A DNA stretch of 11,073 nt from Phocaeicola_A sp963625535 (GCA_963625535.1 CAVFUK010000071.1:1-11073), one strand, 5' to 3'; counted from the stretch's first letter, positions 1 to 7,100 are shown. The notes: generated by a model from the sequence alone, not told the origin. Made by a program: numbers and translations.

Positions 1-204
1 CCTTTTTATTTTTTAATTGAAACTGAAACTGATTCCACTCTGTGTCCTTTGGGGGGTTGGTGTCACGTTCACTGTCGACACTCGTCCGTGTAGGACGCGA
101 GTTGTTGGAACTTGTAGGCAGTGCTCTTCCCCTCAGAGGCCAGAGGTGATCGTTCACCTCCGTGTTGGCAGTCGTATTCTTCTACAGGTAATATCTTGCA
201 TACT
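1..204. other. Intergenic region without a recognisable gene
   Basis: No reading frame here looks like a protein. A small perfect hairpin is visible: GAGGTGA at 143-149 and TCACCTC at 154-160 around a 4-base loop. A weaker one lies at 80-99 (CTCGTCC against GGACGCGAG, with a bulge). The left edge (2-14) is T-rich on the plus strand. A minus-strand transcript from the promoter near 375-382 would run through this stretch toward a gene outside the window, so it could be a long leader or the region downstream of the candidate RNA. A 62-codon minus-strand frame (69-257) exists but overlaps the RNA and lacks a convincing start. Confidence 0.4.
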
Positions 205-218
205 CTTTTTTCTTTTTG

Positions 219-370
219 TGAGCCTCGGGGACGTTGGTGTCCATCTCTTGCGCGCATTCCCTAGGGTGGTGGTCCCGCGGTGTCCCTTGGCTCGGATTCA
301 ACATTTTGTTAACTCTTGGATTTCGGTCCGTTGAAGAGTGGTCTCGCGTAGAGGGCTCTTCCCGAAAGCC
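219..370 (-). ncRNA. Candidate structured small RNA, Bacteroidales-1/6S-like
   Basis: This is a leftward RNA starting about 5-8 bases after a Bacteroidetes -7 box. In RNA sense it begins GGCUUUCGGGAAGAGCCCUC. Several helices can be drawn: GGCU with AGCC at the 5' end; CUCUU (338-334) with AAGAG (317-313); UUAACA (312-307) with UGUUGA (303-298); and GAGCC (293-289) plus GGGAC (286-282) with GUCCC (232-228) plus GGCUC (224-220). The segment CUCUACGCGAGACCACUC followed by CAACGGACC looks to me like a conserved leader-like element recurring in Bacteroidales intergenic regions. I tentatively link it from memory to the Bacteroidales-1 class, which starts at such a promoter and may be the 6S RNA of the order. 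The 3' end is uncertain: the helix ending at 220 is followed by an A-rich, not U-rich, run, so no intrinsic terminator is evident. It could instead be the 5' leader of a gene beyond the left edge. Confidence 0.45.
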
Positions 371-374
371 GATG

Positions 375-382
375 CAAAAGTA
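375..382 (-). promoter_or_regulatory. Bacteroidetes-type -7 promoter box
   Basis: The minus strand reads TACTTTTG followed by CATC, matching the TAnnTTTG -7 consensus of Bacteroidetes primary sigma factor promoters at every fixed position. The position 19 bases upstream reads AATG, a poor match to the TTTG -33 element. The expected start of transcription is near 370, at the start of the candidate structured RNA, and transcription runs to the left. Confidence 0.55.
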
Positions 383-390
383 AGGCACCG

Positions 391-765
391 GAATCGGGGT
401 GCATTGGGTGCATAATTCGGACGCACCTGCGCACAGGTCTGTCGATGTGGGTGTAAGCGCCGTGGGCAGAGGGCTGCGGCGTGATGAAAAAAAGTTGGAG
501 GTGCGTATTTATTTTGAATTATGCACCTGCGCGGGAAATGCGCACCTGTGGGGTGGAAGGCTCCTGCTCGGGTGCTGGAGCCGTCGCCTTTTCGGGGTAC
601 GGTGGCTTCTCTCCCGTGGCGGAGAGGTTCCCGGTGGGGGATTTTGGACGTTCGGAAAGAGGTGGTGGAGGTGAGTGCAACGGTTGAAGGGGAAGAAGCG
701 TGGAGCGATGAGGTGAGGAAGTGTGGAAAAGGAGAGTGTAGGCCTTTTATCTCCCGCTGCGCCTT
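391..765. other. Gene-free gap between the candidate RNA and the 567-residue protein
   Basis: I see no protein gene here. Besides the GCACCTGCGC element copies (separate entry), two hairpins are visible: GGCTCC (559-564) with GGAGCC (577-582), and CTCTCC (609-614) with GGAGAG (621-626). Neither is followed by a T run in either direction, so no terminator for the 567-residue gene can be named. The plus strand is strongly G-rich, which removes stop codons from the minus strand. As a result one minus-strand frame stays open from 765 to 301, in frame with the upstream gene, but its product looks random. Confidence 0.5.
407..550. repeat. Intergenic inverted/direct repeat cluster (GCACCTGCGC element)
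   Basis: GGTGCATAATTC (407-418) has its exact reverse complement GAATTATGCACC at 516-527. Next to the first arm, GCACCTGCGC occurs at 423-432; it occurs again in the same orientation at 523-532, and GCGCACCTGTG follows at 540-550. The first copy also forms a perfect small palindrome, ACCTG (425-429) and CAGGT (434-438). The arrangement resembles a short palindromic intergenic element, or two diverged copies of one, rather than a coding region. No transposase or target duplication is visible. Confidence 0.55.
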
Positions 766-799
766 TTACTTCCGGTAGGTGTCCTTTATCTCCCGGTAG
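743..799 (-). repeat. Three imperfect ~20-base repeats across a stop codon
   Basis: On the plus strand, three related units start at 743, 762 and 783: CCTTTTATCTCCCG, CCTTTTACTTCCGGTAG and CCTTTATCTCCCGGTAG. Read on the minus strand in the frame of the 567-residue gene they give YREIKD, then YRK and the stop codon (766-768), then QREIKG after the stop. The last codons of the gene and the sequence just beyond it are therefore one small tandem repeat. Confidence 0.55.
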
Positions 800-2469
800 A
801 CGCTTTTGGCGTAGCTCTCGTCGCGCAGCATATCCTGCACCTTGTTGGCGTAGGGTTTGGGGTCCACGTTGCTCTGCAGGCCGCAGTCCTCGGTGAGGAA
901 GCGGTAGATGGCAAGTGCGGGAGGGTTCTTTGGCAACACACCTGCCTCAATCCAAAGCCTCAGATGACTGACGATGACGGCGTTGAGCTTGTCACCCCTG
1001 GAGCAGCAGAGCCGGTTGCTCCACAGCTTGTGCTCCTTCAGGTAGCCCACGAGCTCGTCGCTCTTGCGGCTTGCCGTCAGCTTGTCCTTGAAGAGCATCT
1101 TCCTCTGGGGCCCTTGGCGGCTGCCTTCCTTCGGTCTGTCGGCGTGTTGGGAATGTTTGTCCCAGGCTTGGTCCATGGCCTCGTCGAAGCTCTGGCGCAC
1201 GCACTGGTAGATTTCCTTGAAGCGGAAGAAGGCGGCTACGTGGCGGAATGCCGAGGGGTCGTGCGTGGGGCGGCGCGGCAGCAGGCTGAGGCGGTTGTTC
1301 CAAAGGTATTTACCCAGCGCGGCGCCATGGTTGAAGGTGAGGCGTGCGCCCTTGTGGCCTGTGAGCGTGAGCAGGATGTGGAATTTCTTCAGCGCCTCGT
1401 CGGTGGCTTCTTCCTCGCCCTGGTAGAAGGTGAGCAGGCTGCGGTCCGCCTTGTAGTCGGGTGGCAGTTGCCGTTCGTCCACGATGATGAAGTCGGAGCT
1501 GAGCAGGGCCTGCAGCTCTACCCTGAGGAGGCTGCCCCACGTGGTGGAGGGGTTGTCGCAGCTGTTGCGCCAGCTGTTGAAGGCTTGGCGTCCTGTCTCG
1601 AAGGCGCGCTTCACCAGGGGGAAGTTCACGGTCTCCAGCTCGTCGGCGAAGGCCTCGTACTGCTTGTTGGTGTAGGGCTTCGCCACACGTCGCGCCAGGT
1701 CGCCCACGGTCCACTTCAGCTCGTCCGCCTCTTGCCACACGAGGTCGCGCCACGTCTTCCAGTCGGTGCGTTCCACGGCCTCCAGGGCACGCTGCAGCAG
1801 GCGTTCGGGGGAGGTGGCTTCCTCCTGTTCCGTGGAGAGGTCGGCGGTCGTCAGCGCAGGTCCGTTGGAGCTCCCTTCCCATTTCTCCAAGTCCACGGCG
1901 TTCCGTGTCGGTTCATTAGGGCTTCCTCCCTGTTCTGTGGAACCTTCGGTGTTCCGCGTCTGTCCGTTGGAGTTGGGTGTTCCTTCCCATTTCTCCAAGT
2001 CCACGGTGTTCCGCATAGGTCCGTCGTCGGTGGAGGCTCGACCATCGCCGCGGCCTTCCGTCGCCTGCGAGGGCTGTTCGTTTGGGCTCCCTTCCGTCGT
2101 CTGCGGGGAACTTTCGGCGTTCCGCGCAGGTGTGCTGTTGGGGTCCTCGGTGGGGAGCGTCGGCGTGGATTTGAAATCCTTCAGCGTGTCGCTGAGTTTG
2201 CGTTGCAGCTCGGTGTACTCCTCGGAGAGCAGCGCGTGTATGGAAGGCGCTTTGTCCAGCTTCTCCAGTTGGGCTGCCACCTTGCCTCTCGCCTCGCGGA
2301 TTTGCACCAGCAGCCCCATGAGCTGCGTCTTCAGCACCGTCTCGTTCGCCACCAGCAACTCTCCGGCGGAGTCGCACTCGCGTATGAGCTCGCACATGCG
2401 GACCACTTGGTCCACGTGGTGCTCTGTCTCGTCTTTCAACATTATGTAGTGTTCTGTCTTGTCTTTCAT
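766..2469 (-). CDS. Unassigned 567-residue protein with low-complexity linker
   Basis: I do not recognise this protein. Residues 1-20 contain a short duplication (KDKTEHY, then KDETEHH). Residues about 20-100 are charged and helical and could form a coiled coil. Residues about 104-215 are a Ser/Thr/Asn/Glu/Pro-rich linker in which VDLEKWEG occurs twice (about 156-163 and 192-199). Residues about 216-567 form a soluble, Trp- and Arg-rich, probably helical region without a catalytic motif I can name. There is no signal peptide or membrane segment, so it is probably cytoplasmic. The start at 2469 is chosen because the frame opens there, and TTTTTTGCAAG directly precedes the ATG without a Shine-Dalgarno sequence. 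It lies 86 bases after the chromate-transporter pair on the same strand and could be cotranscribed, but nothing links their functions. A 523-codon plus-strand frame over the same DNA has shadow-like composition. It may belong to a Bacteroidales-specific domain-of-unknown-function family. Confidence 0.8.
   Translation of the reverse strand: MKDKTEHYIMLKDETEHHVDQVVRMCELIRECDSAGELLVANETVLKTQLMGLLVQIREARGKVAAQLEKLDKAPSIHALLSEEYTELQRKLSDTLKDFKSTPTLPTEDPNSTPARNAESSPQTTEGSPNEQPSQATEGRGDGRASTDDGPMRNTVDLEKWEGTPNSNGQTRNTEGSTEQGGSPNEPTRNAVDLEKWEGSSNGPALTTADLSTEQEEATSPERLLQRALEAVERTDWKTWRDLVWQEADELKWTVGDLARRVAKPYTNKQYEAFADELETVNFPLVKRAFETGRQAFNSWRNSCDNPSTTWGSLLRVELQALLSSDFIIVDERQLPPDYKADRSLLTFYQGEEEATDEALKKFHILLTLTGHKGARLTFNHGAALGKYLWNNRLSLLPRRPTHDPSAFRHVAAFFRFKEIYQCVRQSFDEAMDQAWDKHSQHADRPKEGSRQGPQRKMLFKDKLTASRKSDELVGYLKEHKLWSNRLCCSRGDKLNAVIVSHLRLWIEAGVLPKNPPALAIYRFLTEDCGLQSNVDPKPYANKVQDMLRDESYAKSVYREIKDTYRK
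1874..2013 (-). repeat. In-frame 108-bp period repeat inside the 567-residue gene
   Basis: A 32-base segment at 1874-1905 recurs at 1982-2013 with a single visible difference (C to T in the GGCG/GGTG position). The spacing is 108 bases, exactly 36 codons, so the reading frame is preserved. The copies encode RNAVDLEKWEG and RNTVDLEKWEG. The sequence between them is less conserved, which suggests an old internal duplication with only the VDLEKWEG block held. Confidence 0.8.
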
Positions 2470-2492
2470 CTTGCAAAAAAGTTTTTGAGCTT

Positions 2493-2547
2493 GTCTCGAC
2501 GCTTAGTCTCTTCGACTCCAAAGAGGTCTCTTTGACTTTTAGTCTCA
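2493..2547. repeat. Short GTCTC-containing repeats and hairpin downstream of the chromate transporters
   Basis: GTCTC occurs at 2493, 2506, 2526 and 2542, within related phrases such as TTAGTCTC and TTTAGTCTC. CAAAGAG (2519-2525) and CTCTTTG (2528-2534) form a perfect 7-bp inverted repeat with a 2-base centre. In the leftward transcript it could act as a weak terminator or a processing structure after the second chromate transporter gene, but no U run follows it directly. The T run at 2475-2480 (minus sense) lies about 40 bases further on, just before the next start codon. Confidence 0.4.
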
Positions 2548-2555
2548 AGAACAAT

Positions 2556-3134
2556 CTACCCTCCGTACGCCACAGCCCCTATGGCGCCGCAGATGATGAT
2601 CATCAGTATGGGGTTCACGCGGAAGAAGCGCGTGCCCACGAAGGCGGCCACGAAGAGCGCCACGCTCAGCACGAACTGGAACAGGTCGTCCGAGGGGCGG
2701 CTGAAGTTCTCCGGCGTCATCAGCAGCAGGGCGGCGGCGGCCAACAGGCCCACCACGGCAGGACGCAGGCCACGGAACACCGACTCCACCAAGGGGTGCT
2801 TCTGGTATTTCAACAGGAACTTGCTGATGGTGAGCATCAGTATGAACGACGGCAACACCACCGCCAGCGTGGCCACGGCGCTGCCCAGGATGCCCACCGT
2901 GTGGGGATAGCCCGCGTTGACGATGGCCGTGTAGCCCACGTACGTGGCGGAGTTGATGCCGATGGGGCCAGGGGTCATCTGGCTGATGGCCACAATGTCG
3001 GTGAACTCGGAGCTGCTGACCCAGCCGTAGCGCGTCACCACCTCGCCCTGGATGAGGGAGAGCATGGCGTAGCCTCCGCCGAAGCCGAAGAGGCCTATCT
3101 TCAGGAATGTGTAGAACAGTTGCAGGAATATCAT
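2556..3134 (-). CDS. Chromate transporter family protein, half-size subunit 2
   Basis: This 192-residue membrane protein is of the single-domain (short) CHR type. The family moves chromate or other anions across the inner membrane, and short members are thought to work as pairs; the substrate here is not known. Visible marks are the Gly-rich first segment GLFGFGGGYAM (14-24), GEVV (30-33), and the TPGPIGIN motif (54-61) with the Pro-Gly-Pro typical of the family. Several further hydrophobic helices follow, with the last at about 170-190. Its ATG (3134-3132) overlaps the TGA of the upstream partner (3133-3131), giving an ATGA junction, so the two are almost certainly translationally coupled. 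It is the downstream gene of the pair. Length is normal for a half-size member. Confidence 0.9.
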   Translation of the reverse strand: MIFLQLFYTFLKIGLFGFGGGYAMLSLIQGEVVTRYGWVSSSEFTDIVAISQMTPGPIGINSATYVGYTAIVNAGYPHTVGILGSAVATLAVVLPSFILMLTISKFLLKYQKHPLVESVFRGLRPAVVGLLAAAALLLMTPENFSRPSDDLFQFVLSVALFVAAFVGTRFFRVNPILMIIICGAIGAVAYGG

Positions 3135-3688
3135 GACTCGTGAGTGTTAGAATGTTTCGCCCCGAAGCGGCCCCACAGGTAACCGCCCACGCCGGCTATT
3201 ATAATAATGTAGATAGGTGAGACCCCGAGGGCCCAGATGAGCAGCGCGCTGACGATGGGAATCCACACCGTGCGGCGGTTTATCTTGCTCGACTTCGCCA
3301 CCGAGAACGTGGGTGCGGCGATGAGCGCCACCACCGCGGGGCGGATGCCCTTGAAGATGCTCTCCACCAGGTGGTTGTCCTTGAACTGTTGGAAGAACAG
3401 GGCGATGGCCAGGATGATGAGGAACGAGGGGAGCACGGTGCCCAGCGCCGTGGTGAGGCTGCCTCGCAGGCCGCGCAGCTTGTAGCCGATGAAGATGGCC
3501 ATGTTGACGGCGAACACGCCGGGCGAGGATTGCGCCACGGCCATGAGGTCGACAAACTCCTCCTTGCCTATCCAGCCTTTCTTGTCCACCACCTCCCGCT
3601 CTATGAGGGGAATCATGGCGTAGCCTCCCCCGATGGTGAAGAGGCCTATCTTGAAGAAGATGCTGAAAGATTCGAAATAGATGTTCAT
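3131..3688 (-). CDS. Chromate transporter family protein, half-size subunit 1
   Basis: This 185-residue membrane protein is a paralogue of the following gene and the first member of a two-gene CHR pair. It shows GLFTIGGGYAMIPLIEREVV (15-34) and a segment SSPGVFAVN (54-62) at the place where the partner has TPGPIGIN, so the second Pro of the PGP motif is Val here. Hydrophobic stretches follow around 75-100, 115-135 and 145-175. The ATG at 3688 is preceded by an A/T-rich stretch with no Shine-Dalgarno sequence, as is usual in Bacteroidetes, and no clear TAnnTTTG box is visible nearby. The known pattern in the family is a heterodimer of two antiparallel halves; that it transports chromate rather than another oxyanion is only a family-level inference. 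Confidence 0.9.
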   Translation of the reverse strand: MNIYFESFSIFFKIGLFTIGGGYAMIPLIEREVVDKKGWIGKEEFVDLMAVAQSSPGVFAVNMAIFIGYKLRGLRGSLTTALGTVLPSFLIILAIALFFQQFKDNHLVESIFKGIRPAVVALIAAPTFSVAKSSKINRRTVWIPIVSALLIWALGVSPIYIIIIAGVGGYLWGRFGAKHSNTHES

Positions 3689-3730
3689 TACAATGTTGTT
3701 TTATAAGGTTTTTTTCTCTTTTCCCCGAAA

Positions 3731-3945
3731 CGGAAATTCCTTCTTCCCGAAAAGGTTTACTTCTAGAGAAAGCTTTTCTCCCTAAAGAAAGTTTCCCTCT
3801 TTCCGAAAGGTTTCTCCCTAAAGAAAGTTTCCCTCTCCAAAGTAAATTTCCTTCCTCCTTAGGTTTTCTCTCCGAGGAGGTTTCCTCTCTTCGAACAGGT
3901 GCTCTTTCCAACTGGAAAATCTCTCTTCCAAAGGACGGACTTCCC
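3731..3945. repeat. Degenerate ~18-bp tandem array of alternating purine and pyrimidine blocks
   Basis: About eleven units run through this gap. Each is a purine block ending near AAAG or AGG followed by TTTC and a pyrimidine block. The purine-to-T junctions fall at about 3737, 3756, 3775, 3792, 3811, 3828, 3847, 3864, 3881, 3900 and 3920, a mean spacing near 18. Two adjacent pairs are still identical: a 26-base segment at 3775-3800 recurs exactly at 3811-3836, 36 bases apart. Many units are small inverted repeats, for example GAGAAAGCTTTTCTC (3767-3780 region) and CTCCGAGGAGG. A further palindrome, TTTCAT-A-ATGAAA, sits at 3963-3975. There is no conserved long repeat, spacer pattern or cas gene, so this is not a CRISPR array. 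It lies between purL and the chromate-transporter pair, upstream of the latter. Confidence 0.7.
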
Positions 3946-4004
3946 TTTCGCAGGGTGGGAGATTTCATAATGAAAGAGGTGCGCCGCCAAGCCTCTCCCC
4001 CCTT

Positions 4005-4043
4005 GAAAAGCGCCCTGCTCCCGAATGGTGGGAAACAGGGCGC
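4005..4043 (-). terminator. Rho-independent terminator, probably for purL
   Basis: GCGCCCTG (4010-4017) and CAGGGCGC (4036-4043) are perfect 8-base arms, and the loop holds a further TCCC/GGGA pairing (4019-4022 with 4030-4033). In the leftward transcript the hairpin is followed at once by UUUUC (4009-4005). It lies about 125 bases past the purL stop codon. Read rightward, no T run follows, so the direction is leftward. Confidence 0.65.
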
Positions 4044-4099
4044 AGAGAAGAGGGGGAACGGAAACCTCTTCCTTTTGTTTACAGTGTAGGGGGAAGAGA

Positions 4100-4142
4100 C
4101 GCCCGAGCGTTTTTTAAGGAGCAACGAACATTCGCCCGGGCG
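4100..4142 (-). other. GC-rich stem-loop just downstream of purL
   Basis: CGCCCGAGCG (4100-4109) can pair with CGCCCGGGCG (4133-4142) over ten positions with one G-U wobble in the leftward RNA, leaving a 23-base loop. The right arm is itself a perfect palindrome. It sits 25 bases past the purL stop. No U run follows in the purL direction, although six T follow ACGCCCGAGCG on the plus strand (4110-4115). It may protect the 3' end of the purL message or be a first, weaker terminator. Confidence 0.4.
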
Positions 4143-4167
4143 GTCCCCCTTTGTTGAGTATAATCTG

Positions 4168-7100
4168 TTATTTTTTGTTCTTCACCACCCAGTTCTTGGC
4201 GTTGACGAAAGCCTCTATCCACGGCGTCACCTGGTCGCTCTCGCGGCGGTCGGCGGGATAGTAGGCACACTGCCAGGGGAAGAAGGCACGCTCAAGGTGA
4301 GGCATGAGCGCCACGTGGCGGCCGTCGTCGCTGGCAAGTCCCGCTACGGAATAGTCGGAGCCGTTGGGGTTGCCGGGATACTCGTCGTAGCTGTACTTGG
4401 CGATGACGTTGTACTTGTCCTCGGCGTAGGGCAGGGAGAACTTGCCCTCGCCGTGAGCCACCCAGATGCCCAACTTGTAGCCGCTGAGCGAGCCGAACAG
4501 CACGCTGCGGTTGGTGGGGATGGTGAGGCCCAGGAAGGCTGACTCGAACTTGTGCGACGTGTTGTGCATCATGCGGCCCTTCTTCTTGTGGTCGGGGTTG
4601 ATGAGGCCCAGCTCCATCATCAGCTGGCAACCGTTGCAGACGCCCAGCGAGAGGGTGTCGGGACGGCTGTAGAACTTGTCGAGCGTGGCCTTGGCCTTGG
4701 GGTTGAAGAGGAAGCCTCCTGCCCATCCCTTGGCGGAGCCCAGCACGTCGGAGTTGGAGAATCCGCCGCAGAAGACGATGAAGTTGACGTCCTCCAGCGT
4801 CTCGCGGCCGCTGATGAGGTCGGTCATGGTCACGTCCTTCACGTCGAAGCCTGCCAGATAGAGCATGTAGGCCATCTCACGCTCGCCGTTGGTGCCCTTC
4901 TCGCGGATGATGGCGGCACGGATGCCGCTGGGCGTACGGCGGTCGGGGTCGAGGCCATACTGCGACAGCTTGCCGGTGAACTGCGGTCCGAAGGCCATCT
5001 CCAGGGGCTGACGCTTGTAGTTCTCGAAGCGCTCCTTGGCACAGCCATTCATGCTCTGCTTGCGGTCGAGCAGGTAGGACGATGAGTACCACACGTCGCG
5101 CAGATAGTCGATGCCGAACTGATAGGTGGCGTCGCCCTTGGTGACGAGGATGTGGCGCTCGTCGGTGGGAGCTCCCAGCTTCACGTAGCCCACGCCGGCG
5201 TCCTCCAGTATCTTTTTCACCTCCTCCTTGTGCTTGTTCTTCACCTGAATCACCACGCCGGGGTTCTCGGCGAACAGCACCTTGATGAGGTCGTCCTCCA
5301 TTATCTTGTTGAGGCTTATCTCCATACCGCCCTCGGTGTTGGCGAAGCACATCTCCAGCAGGGTGGTGATGAGACCTCCGGCGGAGATGTCGTGACCTGC
5401 CAACAGCAGGCCTTTGTTCACCAGCTCCTGGATGGCGAGGAAGGCGTCGCGGAAGTATTCGGGATTCTGCACCGTGGGCACGTCGTCGCCCACCTTACCC
5501 AGCGACTGCGCGAAGGCGGAACCGCCCAGGCGGAGCTTGTCGAAGCTGAAGTCCACGTGGTAGATGGTGGTCTTGGGGTCGTTCACCAACACGGGAGAGA
5601 CCACCTTCTTGATGTCGGCCACCTCGCCGCCGGCTGACACGATGACCGTTCCCGGGGAGATGACCTTCTCGCCACCGGGATATTTCTGTGTCATAGACAG
5701 GGAATCCTTGCCCGTGGGCACGTTGATGTGGAGCTCGCAGCAGAAGTCCGACAGGGCTTTGACGGCGGTGTAGAGCCGAGCGTCCTCGCCCTCCTGTGAG
5801 CGGCAGGGCCACATCCAGTTGGCTGAGAGCGAGAGGCTGTCCATGCCGTCGGCAAAGGGAGCCCACACGATGTTCGTCAAGGCCTCTGCCACGGAGAGCA
5901 CCGAGCCTGCCGCGGGGTTTGCCAGCGCGGCTTGGGGCGCGTGTCCCAGTGAGGTGGCGATTCCCTTCACGCCACGATAGTCCAGCGCCACCACGCCACA
6001 GTCGCTCAGCGGCAACTGCAGTTCGCCCTGGCACTGCTGGCGCGCTATTTTTCCGGTCACGGAGCGGTCCACCTTGTTGGTGAGCCAATCCTTGCAGGCC
6101 ACAGCCTCCAGCTGCAGCACGCGGTTGAGGTATTCGTTGAGGTGGGCTGCGTCGTAGGTCACGTCCTCGTAGTGGCGCTCCACGGTCTTGTCCACCATGT
6201 AGGTCTTGGGTGATGAGCCGAACATCTGGTCCACAGCCAGGTCGAAGGGCCGCACGCCGTCGGCTTGTTCGAAGGCGAAGCGGGCGTCGCCGGTGGTCTC
6301 GCCCACCACGTACATCGGAGCGCGCTCGCGCTCGGCTATCTTGCGCACATGTTCGATGGCTTCCTCTTTAATAAGGAGTCCCATGCGCTCCTGGCTCTCG
6401 TTGGCTATGATTTCCTTGGCCGAGAGGGTCTTGTCGCCGATGGGCAGCTTGCTCATGTCGATGAGTCCGCCGCACTCCTCAACGAGCTCTGAGAGGCAGT
6501 TCACGTGGCCTGCCGAGCCGTGGTCGTGGATGGAGACGATGGGGTTCACATCCTCCTCGCACAGGGCGCGCACCACGTTGTTGGCACGCTTCTGCATCTC
6601 GGCGTTGGCGCGCTGCACGGCGTTGAGCTCGATGCCCGACGAGTAGCGGCCTGTCTCCACAGACGACACGGAGCCGCCGCCCAGGCCGATGCGGTAGTTG
6701 TCGCCGCCCAGCACCACTATCTTGTTGCCCTTCTCGGGTTTGCCCTTCAGACAGTCGCGTTGTGTGCCGTAGCCCACGCCACCGGCCAGCATGATGACCT
6801 TGTCGTAGCCGTAGAAGGTGTCGCCCTCCTGATGTTCGAAGGTGAGCACGGAGCCGCAGATGAGCGGTTGTCCGAACTTATTACCAAAGTCGGAGGCGCC
6901 GTTGGAGGCCTTTATGAGAATTTGCTCGGGGGTCTGATAGAGCCATTTGCGCACAGGCAGAATCTCTTCCCACTCGCGGCCCTCGTCGGTGCGTGGGTAG
7001 GAGGTCATGTAGACGGCCGTGCCGGCGATAGGCCACGAGCCCTTGCCGCCGCCCATGCGGTCGCGAATCTCGCCGCCGGTGCCTGTGGAGGCTCCGTTGA

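Noticed and set aside
69..257. 62-codon minus-strand frame left of the candidate RNA
   Set aside because: It has some protein-like stretches but overlaps the structured RNA, has no ribosome site, and I recognise no relative. It is too short to support.
399..778. Small plus-strand frames of 68-91 codons
   Set aside because: They are Gly/Arg/Trp-rich, overlap each other in different frames, and cover a repeat region; nothing supports translation.
964..2535. 523-codon plus-strand open frame opposite the 567-residue gene
   Set aside because: Its product is an unnatural Leu/Val/Gly/Arg-rich string without domains. It is antisense to a better-composed protein and is explained by GC-rich third codon positions.
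3731..3945. CRISPR-like array
   Set aside because: The period is about 18 bases with degenerate units, no spacers of constant length and no cas genes nearby.
3147..4124. 325-codon minus-strand frame through the repeat array and the first transporter gene
   Set aside because: It reads the array as Arg/Lys/Glu/Ser repeats and then the transporter gene out of frame; the transporter frame is clearly the real one.
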